DNA of 64,000 bases from Bimastos eiseni (taxonomy: Eukaryota; Annelida; Clitellata; Crassiclitellata; Lumbricidae), in the NCBI GenBank assembly GCA_959347315.1, contig OY365815.1:434001-498000 (forward strand). Direction: 5' to 3'. Below, in pieces: positions 38,713 to 52,319 of the stretch; the stretch's first letter is position 1, and the number at the start of each line of letters is the position of its first letter. Under the pieces are notes generated by a model. It saw only the letters and a program-made list of their open reading frames with translations. It did no database searches and was not told the DNA's origin. Position numbers and translations under genes: made by a program.

Positions 38713-40124
38713 GCCCAGGCCAACAAACATCCATAATACATTAGGGACGCCCATGACCTCATAAACAGAGTCAGAGACACTACAATAAAACCACACTATA
38801 TCTTAGTCACAGGTGATGTCACAGCATTATATACAGATATGAACGTAGATAGCACCATCACTTCTGTAAAAGAATTCTTCCGTAAAAATCCAAAAACACA
38901 CAGACCAGACGCTGAACTCTCATAACTCCTCGAAATAGCAATGAAAACTGATGACTTCTCCTTCTGCAACAAACTCTTCCCACAAATGTTTGGGACAGCT
39001 ATGAGGGAAGAACCTTTGCACGTCACTTAGCAAACATGTACCTGGTAGAATTTGACCAAAAAGCAATGGAGGCCTTCCACATTCACCCACTTGACTTCTT
39101 CCGGTTTCTTGACGATATCTCCTTCATATGGCCTGGTACTGTCGAGGAGCTAAAACAATATGAGGCATTTCTAAACTCTTTAATCCTTGACATTACAGTA
39201 ACCTTAACATACAATGACACTGAAATATTAACTTCCTCGACACAACGATTTCTAGATACACAGACCAGGACAGGACTACACTGCAGACGAGAGTTTATTT
39301 TAAACAGACAGACACGCACCAATTACTGCACAGCTCATCATTCCATCCCAAACACACATTCACTGGCATTCTGAATTCCCAAATTTTAAGATTTAAGAGA
39401 TTATCTTCATTTCATTTAGATCGGATTCGATTACTCATGTAAGACACTATTTGACAGTCCGATACACAGAGGATATATAGCAAACGACTACTAAAAGAAA
39501 CTAAGACTAACACATGGACCAGACGTGAAAAGAGTCCTAAAACTAAGAACACCGATAACAAACTCCTCCCTCCCAGTAGTCATTCCGTACAACCCACTAT
39601 CTATGCGCATATTTTATGAATGGAAGAAAATCCTCATGCAAGATAATAATACACTGCAGCATTACCGCATAATACCAGCCTACTCTAGAAATAGGAACCT
39701 AAAAGAATTACTAACTCCACGTAAAAACAAGCCTATAAAATCCACGCAAAATACTAACATAGGTTCAAACAAATGTACCACACCTTTATGCACACAATCA
39801 TGCCCATACATAACAGTCTCCAAAACATACTCAAGCACATACACACGCCGCAAGTACACCATAATCAAGCGACTAGGCTGCCAAGGCACTAACACAATCT
39901 ACCTAATAACTTGTGGCGCCTGCAACGAACAATACATAGACCACACACAAGGCAAAGTAGTAGAAGGCCCATTAGAACACATCCACAATATAACGAATCA
40001 GCATAATAACCCACTAGCAAACCACTTCAACTCAAACAACCACTCACTAGAAAATGTTACAGTTATGCCAACAGTCACTGTTGCTGCATTAGAAATGGCT
40101 CTTTTCAGGCCAACAGTAATATAA
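38713..40124 (+). pseudogene. Unit 27: PLE RT/GIY-YIG pseudogene, RT frame 1 stopped, EN open
   Basis: TAA at 38923-38925 stops RT frame 1 (AELS-stop), after a private aaaacacacagacc. Frame 2 39036-39374 shifted by gaaatatt. EN 39525-40124 with several private changes (ITNSSL, LLTPRKN, KSTQ, CTTPLC, ITCGACNEQ, EGPLEH). Follows an EN-deletion junction but is not itself a short unit. Confidence 0.85.
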
Positions 40125-40433
40125 TAGGTAGGCCTTCTATGGGTTATTACGCTTATTTGTGATATTGTGGATGTGTTCTAATAGGCCTTCTATTCGTCCT
40201 CATCAAACTCATCAGCATTGGCATTGCATCGTCGTCATCATTATCCTCACCATCATCATCATCATCATCACCACCACCACCCCAACCATTACCGCCATGA
40301 TCACATCCACCAGCACCATTGTCATAAGCATCATCAGACCTCACCCGCCATCTGTGATTCTCCCATCAACGAACTGTGCCCGTCCTCAACAATCACCTCG
40401 TGATTCGACACCTAACCCTGACCCTGACCCTAG

Positions 40434-41835
40434 GCCCTGGCCAACAAACATCCATCATACATTCAGGACGCCTATGACCTCATAAACAGAATCAGAGACA
40501 CTACAATAAAACCACACTATATCTTAGTCACAGGTGATGTCACAGCATTATATACAGATATGAACGTAGATAGAACCATCACTACTGTAAAAGAATTCTT
40601 CCGTAAAAATCCAAAAACTAACAGACTAGACGCTGAACTCTTAGAACTCCTGGAAATAGCAATGAAAACTGATGACTTCTCCTTCTGCAACAAACTCTTC
40701 CCACAAATGTTTGGGACAGCTATGGGGGAAGAAACTTTGCACGTGACTTAGCAAACCTGTACCTGGTAGAATTTGAGCAAAAAGCAATGGAGGCCTTCCA
40801 CATTCACCCACTTGACTTTTTCAGGTTTCTTGACGATATCTTCTTCATATGGCCCGGTACTGTCGAGGAGCTAAAACAATATGAGGCATTTATAAATTCT
40901 TTAATCCCTGACATTACAGTAACCTTAACATACAATGACACTGAAATTAACTTCCTTGACACAACGATTTCTAGATACACAGACCAGGACAGGACTACAC
41001 TGCAGACGAGAGTTTATTTTAAACAGACAGACACGCACCAATTACTGCACAGCTCATCATTCCATCCCAAACACACATTCACTGGCATTCTGAAATCCCA
41101 AATTTTAAGATTTAAGAGATTATCTTCATTTAATTTAGAACGGACTTCGATTACTCATGTAAGACACTATTTGACAGTCCGTTACACAGAGGATATATAG
41201 CAAACGACTACTAAGGGAAACTAAGACTAACACATGGACCAGACGTGAAAAGAGTCCTAAAACTAAGAACACCGATAACAATCTCCTCCCTCCCAGTAGT
41301 CATTCCGTACAACCCACTATCTATGCGCATATTTTATGAATGGAAGAAAATCCTCATTCAAGATAATAATACACGGCAGCATTACCGCATAATACCAGCC
41401 CACTCTAGAAATAGGAACCTAAAAGCTCCACGTAAAAATAAGCCTATAAAACACACGCAAAATACTAACATAGGTTCAAACAAATGTAACACACCTTCAT
41501 GCACACAATCATTCCCATACGCAACAGTCTCCAAAACATACTCAACCACATACACACGCCGCAAGTACACCATAATCAAGCGACTAGGCTGCCAAGGCAC
41601 TAACACAATCTACCTAATAACTTGTAGCGCCTGCAACGAACAATACATAGACCACACACACGGCAAAGTAGTAGAAGGCCTATGAGAACACATCCACAAT
41701 ATAACGAATCAGCATAATAACCCACTAGCAAACCACTTCAACTCAAACAACCACTCACTAGAAAATGTTACAGTTATGCCAACAGTCACTGTTGCTGCAT
41801 TAGAAATGGCTCTTTTCAGGCCAACAGTAATATAA
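40434..41835 (+). pseudogene. Unit 28: PLE RT/GIY-YIG pseudogene, EN stopped at TGA
   Basis: RT frame 1 40434-40751 (GEETLHVT). Frame 2 has ctg for the usual atg, opens at 40787-41200 and reads FLDDIFFIW, the form closest to the PLE consensus. EN 41245 to TGA 41683-41685, where Leu-Leu is Leu-stop; the remnant runs on to 41835. Cys93 is Phe. Confidence 0.85.
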
Positions 41836-42177
41836 TAGGTAGGCTTTCTGTGGGTTATTACGCTTATTTGTTATATTGTGGATGTGTTCTAATAGGCGTT
41901 CTATTCGTCCTCATCAAACTCAGCAGCATCGGCACTGCATCGTCGTCATCATCATCCTCACCATCATCATCATCATCATCATCATCATAATCATCATCAT
42001 CATCATCATCATCATCACCACCACCCCAACCATTACCGCCATGATCACATCCACCAGCACCATTATCATATGTATCATCAGACCTCACCCGCCATCTGTG
42101 ATTCTCCCACCAACGAACTGTGCCCGTGCTCAACAATCACCTCGTGATTCGACACCTAACCCTGACCCTGACCCTAG
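41836..42177. repeat. Spacer 28, gcgtt subtype with long microsatellite
   Basis: About 90 bases of TCA repeats (41938-42027), interrupted once by taatca. In the inverted arm, ggcgttcta (gcg at 41896-41898) replaces ggccttcta, so the - strand reads Glu-Arg-Leu-Leu where other spacers read Glu-Gly-Leu-Leu. Shared with the spacers at 48816, 57556 and 62771. Confidence 0.85.
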
Positions 42178-43586
42178 GCCCTGGCCAACAAACATCCATC
42201 ATACATTAAGGACGCCTATGACTTCATAAACAGAATCAGAGACACCACAATAAAACCACACTATATCTTAGTCACAGGTGATGTAACAGCATTATATACA
42301 GATATGAACGTAGATAGAACCATCACTACTGTAAAAGAATTCTTCCGTAAAAATCCAAAAACCAACAGACTAGACGCTGAACTCTTAGAACTCCTGGAAA
42401 TAGCAATGAAAACTGATGACTTCTCCTTCTGCAACAAACTCTTCCCACAAATGTTTCGGACAGCTATGAGGGAAGAACCATTGCACGTAACTTAGCAAAC
42501 ATGTACCTGTTAGAATTTGACCAAAAAGCAATGGAGGCCTTCCACATTCACCCACTTGACTTCTTCCGGATTCTTGACGATATCTCCTTTATATGGCCCG
42601 GTACTGTCGAGGAGCTAAAACAATATGAGGCATTTCTAAATTCTTTAATCCCTGACATTACAGTAACCTTAACATACAATGACACTGATATTAACTTCCT
42701 TGACACAACGATTTCTAGATACACAGACCAGGACAGGACTACACTGCAGACGAGAGTTTATTTTAAACAGACAGACACGCACCAATTACTGCACAGCTCA
42801 TCATTCCATCCCAAACACACATTCACTACCATTCTGAAATGGCAAATTTTAAGATTTAAGAGATTATCTTCATTTAATTTAGAACGAACTTCGATTACTC
42901 ATGTAAGACACTATTTGACAGTCCGATACACAGAGGATATAGCAAACGACTACTACGGGAAACTAAGACTAACACATGGACCAGACGTGAAAAGAGTCCT
43001 AAAACTAAGAACACCGATAACAAACTCCTCCCTCCCAGTAGTCATTCCGTACAACCCACTATCTATGCGCATATTTTATGAATGGAAGAAATTCCTCATG
43101 CAAGATAATAATACACTGCAGCATTACCGCATAATACCAGCCCACTCTAGAAATAGGAACCTAAAAGAATTACTAGCTCCACGTAAAAATAAGCCTATAA
43201 AACACACGAAAAATACTAACATAGGTTCAAACAAATGTAACACACCTTCATGCACACAATCATGCCCATACGCAACAGTCTCCAAAACATACTCAAGCAC
43301 ATACACACGCCGCAAGTACACCATAATCAAGCGACTAGGCTGCCAAGGCACTAACACAATCTACCTAATAACTTGTAGCGCCTGCAACGAACAATATATA
43401 GACCACACACAAGGCAAAGCAGTAGAAGGCCTATTAGAACACATCCACAATATAACGAATCAGCATAATAACCCACTAGCAAACCACTTCAACTCAAACA
43501 ACCACTCACTAGAAAATGTTACAGTTATGCCAACAGTCACTGTTGCTGCATTAGAAATGGCTCTTTTCAGGCCAACAGTAATATAA
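42178..43586 (+). pseudogene. Unit 29: best preserved unit, RT motif C to EN in one 361-codon frame
   Basis: RT frame 1 42178-42495 holds LVTGDVTALYT and ends four codons after the shared frameshift. From 42501 to 43586 one frame covers ILDD (residues 24-27), thumb, TEDIANDYYGKLRL and the EN: Cys cluster at residues 246, 251 and 255, TIYLI about 286-290, YIDHT about 299-303. It lacks the 2-base AT insertion and has TAC where most units have TAA. It still cannot give a whole RT, because motifs before A are absent, frame 1 is shifted, the YIG Gly is Asp and the catalytic Arg is Gly. Confidence 0.88.
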
Positions 43587-43928
43587 TAGGTAGGCCTTCT
43601 GTGGGTTATTACGCTTATTTGTTATATTGTGGATGTGTTCTAATAGGCCTTCTATTCGTCCTCATCAAACTCAGCAGCATCGGCACTGCATCGTCGTCAT
43701 CATCATCCTCACCATCATCATCATCATCATCATCATCATAATCATCATCATCATCATCATCATCATCACCACCACCCCAGCCATTACCGCCATGATCACA
43801 TCCACCAGCACCATTATCATATGTATCATCAGACCTCACCCGCCATCTGTGATTCTCCCACCAACGAACTGTGCCCGTGCTCAACAATCACCTCGTGATT
43901 CGACACCTAACCCTGACCCTGACCCTAG

Positions 43929-45337
43929 GCCCTGGCCAACAAACATCCATCATACATTAAGGACGCCTATGACTTCATAAACAGAATCAGAGACACCACA
44001 ATAAAACCACACTATATCTTAGTCACAGGTGATGTAACAGCATTATATACAGATATGAACGTAGATAGAACCATCACTACTGTAAAAGAATTCTTCCGTA
44101 AAAATCCAAAAACCAACAGACTAGACGCTGAACTCTTAGAACTCCTGGAAATAGCAATGAAAACTGATGACTTCTCCTTCTGCAACAAACTCTTCCCACA
44201 AATGTTTCGGACAGCTATGAGGGAAGAACCATTGCACGTAACTTAGCAAACATGTACCTGTTAGAATTTGACCAAAAAGCTATGGAGGCCTTCCACATTC
44301 ACCCACTTGACTTCTTCCGGATTCTTGACGATATCTCCTTTATATGGCCCGGTACTGTCGAGGAGCTAAAACAATATGAGGCATTTCTAAATTCTTTAAT
44401 CCCTGACATTACAGTAACCTTAACATACAATGACACTGATATTAACTTCCTTGACACAACGATTTCTAGATACACAGACCAGGACAGGACTACACTGCAG
44501 ACGAGAGTTTATTTTAAACAGACAGACACGCACCAATTACTGCACAGCTCATCATTCCATCCCAAACACACATTCACTACCATTCTGAAATGGCAAATTT
44601 TAAGATTTAAGAGATTATCTTCATTTAATTTAGAACGAACTTCGATTACTCATGTAAGACACTATTTGACAGTCCGATACACAGAGGATATAGCAAACGA
44701 CTACTAAGGGAAACTAAGACTAACACATGGACCAGACGTGAAAAGAGTCCTAAAACTAAGAACACCGATAACAAACTCCTCCCTCCCAGTAGTCATTCCG
44801 TACAACCCACTATCTATGCGCATATTTTATGAATGGAAGAAATTCCTCATGCAAGATAATAATACACTGCAGCATTACCGCATAATACCAGCCCACTCTA
44901 GAAATAGGAACCTAAAAGAATTACTAGCTCCACGTAAAAATAAGCCTATAAAACACACGCAAAATACTAACATAGGTTCAAACAAATGTAACACACCTTC
45001 ATGCACACAATCATGCCCATACGCAACAGTCTCCAAAACATACTCAAGCACATACACACGCCGCAAGTACACCATAATCAAGCGACTAGGCTGCCAAGGC
45101 ACTAACACAATCTACCTAATAACTTGTAGCGCCTGCAACGAACAATATATAGACCACACACAAGGCAAAGCAGTAGAAGGCCTATTAGAACACATCCACA
45201 ATATAACGAATCAGCATAATAACCCACTAGCAAACCACTTCAACTCAAACAACCACTCACTAGAAAATGTTACAGTTATGCCAACAGTCACTGTTGCTGC
45301 ATTAGAAATGGCTCTTTTCAGGCCAACAGTAATATAA
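43929..45337 (+). pseudogene. Unit 30: near-twin of unit 29, frame closed by TAA
   Basis: RT frame 1 43929-44246, frame 2 44252-44707, EN 44738-45337. Only a few differences from unit 29 were seen: agctatgg for agcaatgg, ctactaaggg for ctactacggg, and cacgcaaaat for cacgaaaaat. No AT insertion, so a single C to A change closes the long frame at 44705-44707. Confidence 0.87.
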
Positions 45338-45673
45338 TAGGTAGGCCTTCTGTGGGTTATTACGCTTATTTGTTATATTGTGGATGTGTTCTAATAGGCC
45401 TTCTATTCGTCCTCATCAAACTCAGCAGCATCGGCACTGCATCGTCGTCATCATCATCCTCACCATCATCATCATCATCATCATCATCATAATCATTATC
45501 ATCATCATCATCACCACCACCCCAACCATTACCGCCATGATCACATCCACCAGCACCAATATCATTAGCATCATCAGACCTCACCCGCCATCTGTGATTC
45601 TCCCATCAACGAACTGTGCCCGTGCTCAACAATCACCTCGTGACTCGACACCTAACCCTGACCCTGACCCTAG

Positions 45674-47077
45674 GCCCTGGCCAACAAACATCCATCATAC
45701 ATTCAGGACGCCTATGACTTCATATACAGAATCAGAGACACTACAATAAAACCAAACTATATCTTAGTCACAGGTGATGTCACAGCATTATATACAGATA
45801 TGAACGTAGATAGAACCATCACTACTGTAAAAGAATTCTTCCGTAAAAATCCAAAAACTAACAGACCAGACGCTGAACTCTTAGAACTCCTGGAAATAGC
45901 AATGAAAACTGATGACTTCTCCTTCTGCAACAAACTCTTCCCACAAATGTTTGGGACAGCTATGGGGGAAGAACCTTTGCGCGTTACTTAGCAAACATGT
46001 ACCTGGTAGAATTTGACCAAAAAGCAATGGAGGCCTTCCACATTCACCCACTTGACTTCTTCCGGTTTCTTGACGATATCTCCTTCATATGACCCGGTAC
46101 TGTCGAGGAGCTAAAACAATATGAGGCATTTCTAAATTCTTTAATCACTGACATTACAGTAACCTTAACATACAATGACACTGAAATATTAACTTCCTTG
46201 ACACAACGACTTCTAGATACACAGTCCAGGACAGGACTACACTGCAGACGAGAGTTTATTTTAAACAGACAGACACGCACCATTTACTGCACAGCTCATC
46301 ATTCCATCCCAAACACACATTCACTGGCATTCTGAAATCCCAAATTTTAAGATTTAAGAGATTATCTTCATTTAATTTAGAACGGACTTCGATTACTCAT
46401 GTAAGACACTATTTGACAGTCCGATACACAGAGGATATATAGCAAACGACTACTAAGTGAAACTAAGACTAACTCATGGACCAGACGTGAAAAGAGTCCT
46501 AAAACTAAGAACACCGATAACAATCTCCTCCCTCCCAGTAGTCATTCCGTACAACCCACTATCTATGCGCATATTATATGAATGGAAGAAATTCCTCATG
46601 CAAGATAATAATACACTGCAGCATTACCGCATAATACCAGCCCACTCTAGAAATAGGAACCTAAAAGCTCCACGTAAAAATAAGCCTATAAAACACACGC
46701 AAAATACTAACATAGGTTCAAACAAATGTAACACACCTTCACGCACACAATCATGCCCATACGCAACAGTCTCCAAAACATACTCAACCACATACACACG
46801 CCGCAAGTACACCATAATCAAGCGACTAGGCTGCCAAGGCACTAACACAATCTACCTAATAACTTGTAGCGCCTGCAACGAACAATACATAGACCACACA
46901 CAAGGCAAAGTAGTAGAAGGCCTATTAGAACACATCCACAATATAACGAATCAGCATAATAACCCACTAGCAAACCACTTCAACTCAAACAACCACTCAC
47001 TAGAAAATGTTACAGTTATGCCAACAGTCACTGTTGCTGCATTAGAAATGGCTCTTTTCAGGCCAACAGTAATATAA
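45674..47077 (+). pseudogene. Unit 31: right-family PLE pseudogene, RT stopped, EN open
   Basis: RT frame 1 45674-45991. TGA at 46090-46092 after FLDDISFI, then the gaaatatt shift. The EN-containing frame is open from 46457 (GTG) to 47077, with Cys89 replaced by Arg (PSRTQSC). ILYEWKKFL variant in the linker. Confidence 0.85.
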
Positions 47078-47413
47078 TAGGTAGGCCTTCTGTGGGTTAT
47101 TACGCTTATTTGTTATATTGTGGATGTGTCCTAATAGGCCTTCTATTCGTCCTCATCAAACTCAGCAGCATCGGCACTGCATCGTCGTCATCATCATCCT
47201 CACCATCATCATCATCATCATCATCATCATAATCATCATCATCATCATCATCACCACCACCCCAACCATTACCGCCATGATCACATCCACCAGCACCATT
47301 GTCATAAGCATCATCAGACCTCACCCGCCATCTGTGATTCTCCCATCAACGAACTGTGCCCGTCCTCAACAATCACCTCGTGATTCGACACCTAACCCTG
47401 ACCCTGACCCTAG

Positions 47414-48815
47414 GCCCTGGCCAACAAACATCCATCATACATTCAGGACGCCTATGACCTCATAAACAGAATCAGAGACACTACAATAAAACCACACTAT
47501 ATCTTAGTCACAGGTGATGTCACAGCATTATATACAGATATGAACGTAGATAGAACCATCACTACTGTAAAAGAATTCTTCCGTAAAAATCCAAAAACTA
47601 ACAGACTAGACGCTGAACTCTTAGAACTCCTGGAAATAGCAATGAAAACTGATGACTTCTCCTTCTGCAACAAACTCTTCCCACAAATGTTTGGGACAGC
47701 TATGGGGGAAGAAACTTTGCACGTGACTTAGCAAACATGTACCTGGTAGAATTTGAGCAAAAAGCAATGGAGGCCTTCCACATTCACCCACTTGACTTTT
47801 TCAGGTTTCTTGACGATATCTTCTTCATATGGCCCGGTACTGTCGAGGAGCTAAAACAATATGAGGCATTTATAAATTCTTTAATCCCTGACATTACAGT
47901 AACCTTAACATACAATGACACTGAAATTAACTTCCTTGACACAACGATTTCTAGATACACAGACCAGGACAGGACTACACTGCAGACGAGAGTTTATTTT
48001 AAACAGACAGACACGCACCAATTACTGCACAGCTCATCATTCCATCCCAAACACACATTCACTGGCATTCTGAAATCCCAAATTTTAAGATTTAAGAGAT
48101 TATCTTCATTTAATTTAGAACGGACTTCGATTACTCATGTAAGACACTATTTGACAGTCCGTTACACAGAGGATATATAGCAAACGACTACTAAGGGAAA
48201 CTAAGACTAACACATGGACCAGACGTGAAAAGAGTCCTAAAACTAAGAACACCGATAACAATCTCCTCCCTCCCAGTAGTCATTCCGTACAACCCACTAT
48301 CTATGCGCATATTTTATGAATGGAAGAAAATCCTCATTCAAGATAATAATACACTGCAGCATTACCGCATAATACCAGCCCACTCTAGAAATAGGAACCT
48401 AAAAGCTCCACGTAAAAATAAGCCTATAAAACACACGCAAAATACTAACATAGGTTCAAACAAATGTAACACACCTTCATGCACACAATCATTCCCATAC
48501 GCAACAGTCTCCAAAACATACTCAACCACATACACACGCCGCAAGTACACCATAATCAAGCGACTAGGCTGCCAAGGCACTAACACAATCTACCTAATAA
48601 CTTGTAGCGCCTGCAACGAACAATACATAGACCACACACAAGGCAAAGTAGTAGAAGGCCTATGAGAACACATCCACAATATAACGAATCAGCATAATAA
48701 CCCACTAGCAAACCACTTCAACTCAAACAACCACTCACTAGAAAATGTTACAGTTATGCCAACAGTCACTGTTGCTGCATTAGAAATGGCTCTTTTCAGG
48801 CCAACAGTAATATAA
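47414..48815 (+). pseudogene. Unit 32: counterpart of unit 28, EN stopped at TGA
   Basis: RT frame 1 47414-47731. Frame 2 47737-48180 keeps the atg that unit 28 lost and reads FLDDIFFIW. EN 48225 to TGA 48663-48665, remnant to 48815. Cys93 is Phe as in unit 28. Confidence 0.85.
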
Positions 48816-49157
48816 TAGGTAGGCTTTCTGTGGGTTATTACGCTTATTTGTTATATTGTGGATGTGTTCTAATAGGCGTTCTATTCGTCCTCATCAAACT
48901 CAGCAGCATCGGCACTGCATCGTCGTCATCATCATCCTCACCATCATCATCATCATCATCATCATCATAATCATCATCATCATCATCATCATCATCACCA
49001 CCACCCCAGCCATTACCGCCATGATCACATCCACCAGCACCATTATCATATGTATCATCAGACCTCACCCGCCATCTGTGATTCTCCCACCAACGAACTG
49101 TGCCCGTGCTCAACAATCACCTCGTGATTCGACACCTAACCCTGACCCTGACCCTAG

Positions 49158-50566
49158 GCCCTGGCCAACAAACATCCATCATACATTAAGGACGCCTATG
49201 ACTTCATAAACAGAATCAGAGACACCACAATAAAACCACACTATATCTTAGTCACAGGTGATGTAACAGCATTATATACAGATATGAACGTAGATAGAAC
49301 CATCACTACTGTAAAAGAATTCTTCCGTAAAAATCCAAAAACCAACAGACTAGACGCTGAACTCTTAGAACTCCTGGAAATAGCAATGAAAACTGATGAC
49401 TTCTCCTTCTGCAACAAACTCTTCCCACAAATGTTTCGGACAGCTATGAGGGAAGAACCATTGCACGTAACTTAGCAAACATGTACCTGTTAGAATTTGA
49501 CCAAAAAGCAATGGAGGCCTTCCACATTCACCCACTTGACTTCTTCCGGATTCTTGACGATATCTCCTTTATATGGCCCGGTACTGTCGAGGAGCTAAAA
49601 CAATATGAGGCATTTCTAAATTCTTTAATCCCTGACATTACAGTAACCTTAACATACAATGACACTGATATTAACTTCCTTGACACAACGATTTCTAGAT
49701 ACACAGACCAGGACAGGACTACACTGCAGACGAGAGTTTATTTTAAACAGACAGACACGCACCAATTACTGCACAGCTCATCATTCCATCCCAAACACAC
49801 ATTCACTACCATTCTGAAATGGCAAATTTTAAGATTTAAGAGATTATCTTCATTTAATTTAGAACGAACTTCGATTACTCATGTAAGACACTATTTGACA
49901 GTCCGATACACAGAGGATATAGCAAACGACTACTAAGGGAAACTAAGACTAACACATGGACCAGACGTGAAAAGAGTCCTAAAACTAAGAACACCGATAA
50001 CAAACTCCTCCCTCCCAGTAGTCATTCCGTACAACCCACTATCTATGCGCATATTTTATGAATGGAAGAAATTCCTCATGCAAGATAATAATACACTGCA
50101 GCATTACCGCATAATACCAGCCCACTCTAGAAATAGGAACCTAAAAGAATTACTAGCTCCACGTAAAAATAAGCCTATAAAACACACGCAAAATACTAAC
50201 ATAGGTTCAAACAAATGTAACACACCTTCATGCACACAATCATGCCCATACGCAACAGTCTCCAAAACATACTCAAGCACATACACACGCCGCAAGTACA
50301 CCATAATCAAGCGACTAGGCTGCCAAGGCACTAACACAATCTACCTAATAACTTGTAGCGCCTGCAACGAACAATATATAGACCACACACAAGGCAAAGC
50401 AGTAGAAGGCCTATTAGAACACATCCACAATATAACGAATCAGCATAATAACCCACTAGCAAACCACTTCAACTCAAACAACCACTCACTAGAAAATGTT
50501 ACAGTTATGCCAACAGTCACTGTTGCTGCATTAGAAATGGCTCTTTTCAGGCCAACAGTAATATAA
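49158..50566 (+). pseudogene. Unit 33: counterpart of units 29 and 30
   Basis: RT frame 1 49158-49475, frame 2 49481-49936, EN 49967-50566. Like unit 30 it lacks the AT insertion but has TAA in place of the Tyr codon. ILDD and TTILKW variants present. Lies exactly 6980 bases after unit 29. Confidence 0.87.
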
Positions 50567-50719
50567 TAGGTAGGCCTTCTGTGGGTTATTACGCTTATTT
50601 GTTATATTGTGGATGTGTTCTAATAGGCCTTCTATTCGTCCTCATCAAACTCAGCAGCATGGGCACTTCATCGTCGTCATCATCATCCTCACCATCATCA
50701 TCATCATCATCATCATCAT

Positions 50720-50751
<32 letters not shown>

Positions 50752-50908
50752 CCACCCCAACCATTACCGCCATGCTCACATCCACCAGCACCATTATCAT
50801 ATGCATCATCAGACCTCACCCGCCATCTGTGATTCTCCCATCAACGAACTGTGCCCGTGCTCAACAATCACCTCGTGATTCGACGCCTAACCCTGACCCT
50901 GACCCTAG
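50567..50908. repeat. Spacer 33, most diverged microsatellite edge
   Basis: It has private changes (catgggcacttcatcg, catgctcacatcc) and one extra TCA in place of part of the CAC block (about 50665-50755). These mark it as distinct from spacer 29, although the preceding RT and EN are nearly identical. Confidence 0.7.
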
Positions 50909-52319
50909 GCCCTGGCCAACAAACATCCATCATACATTAAGGACGCATATGACTTCATAAACAGAATCAGAGACCCCACAATAAAACCACACTATATCTT
51001 AGTCACAGGTGATGTAACAGCATTACATACAGATATGAACGTAGATAGAACCATCACTACTGTAAAAGAATTCTTCCGTAAAAATCCAAAAACCAACAGA
51101 CTAGACGCTGAACTCTTAGAACTCCTGGAAATAGCAATGAAAACTGATGACTTCTCCTTCTGCAACAAACTCTTCCCACAAATGTTTGGGACAGCTATGA
51201 GGGAAGAACCTTTGCACGTAACTTAGCAAACATGTACCTGGTAGAATTTGACCAAAAAGCAATGGAGGCCTTCCACATTCACCCACTTGACTTTTTCAGG
51301 TTTCTTGACGATATCTTCTTCATATGGCCCGGTACTGTCGAGGAGCTAAAACAATATGAGGCATTTCTAAATTCTTTAATCCCTGACATTACAGTAACCT
51401 TAACATACAATGACACTGAAATTAACTTCCTTGACACAACGATTTCTAGATACACAGACCAGGACAGGACTACACTGCAGACGAGAGTTTAGTTTAAACA
51501 GACAGACACGCACCAATTACTGCACAGGTCATCATTCCATCCCAAACACACATTCACTGGCATTCTGAAATCCCAAATTTTAAGATTTAAGAGATTATCT
51601 TCATTTAATTTAGAACGGACTTCGATTACTCATGTAAGACACTATTTGACAGTCCGTTACACAGAGGATATATAGCAAACGACTACTAAGGGAAACTAAG
51701 ACTAACACATGGACCAGACGTGAAAAGAGTCCTAAAACTAAGAACACCGATAACAATCTCCTCCCTCCCAGTAGTCATTCCGTACAACCCACTATCTATG
51801 CGCATATTTTATGAATGGAAGAAAATCCTCATGCAAGATAATAATACACTGCAGCATTACCGCATAATACCAGCCCACTCTAGAAATAGGAACCTAAAAG
51901 AATTACTAGCTCCATGTAAAAATAAGCCTATAAAACCCACGCAAAATACTAACATAGGTTCAAACAAATGTAACACACCTTCATGCACACAATCATGCCC
52001 ATACATAACAGTCTCCAAAACATACTCAAGCACATACACACGCCGCAAGTACACCATAATCAAGCGACTAGGCTGCCAAGGCACTAACACAATCTGCCTA
52101 ATAACTTGTAGCGCCTGCAACGAACAATACATAGACCACACACAAGGCAAAGTAGTAGAAGGCCTATTAGAACACATCCACAATATAACGAATCAGCATA
52201 ATAACCCACTAGCAAACCACTTCAACTCAAACAACCACTCACTAGAAAATGTTACAGTTATGCCAACAGTCACTGTTGCTGCATTAGAAATGGCTCTTTT
52301 CAGGCCAACAGTAATATAA
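50909..52319 (+). pseudogene. Unit 34: PLE pseudogene, thumb stopped, GIY Tyr lost
   Basis: RT frame 1 50909-51226. Frame 2 51232-51492 ends at TAG where Val-Tyr-Phe should follow. EN 51720-52319 open, but TIYLI reads TICLI, so the GIY tyrosine is lost; LAPCKN variant. The same set recurs in unit 38, 6989 bases downstream. Confidence 0.85.

Larger units (their letters stand above)
40434..47413 (+). repeat. Higher-order periodicity B, first block (6.98 kb)
   Basis: This spans four units (28-31). Units 28 and 29 match units 32 and 33 at an offset of exactly 6980 bases, including rare markers: EN TGA stop, the gcgtt spacer variant, ILDD in place of FLDD, and the TTILKW thumb variant. Units 30 and 31 match their offset partners less well, so this is a looser repeat than block A. 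Confidence 0.65.

Noticed and set aside
42501..43586. Unit 29 as a functional retrotransposon gene
   Set aside because: It lacks the RT regions before motif A, has the shared frameshift after FGTAMG, and has Asp and Gly at two conserved GIY-YIG positions.
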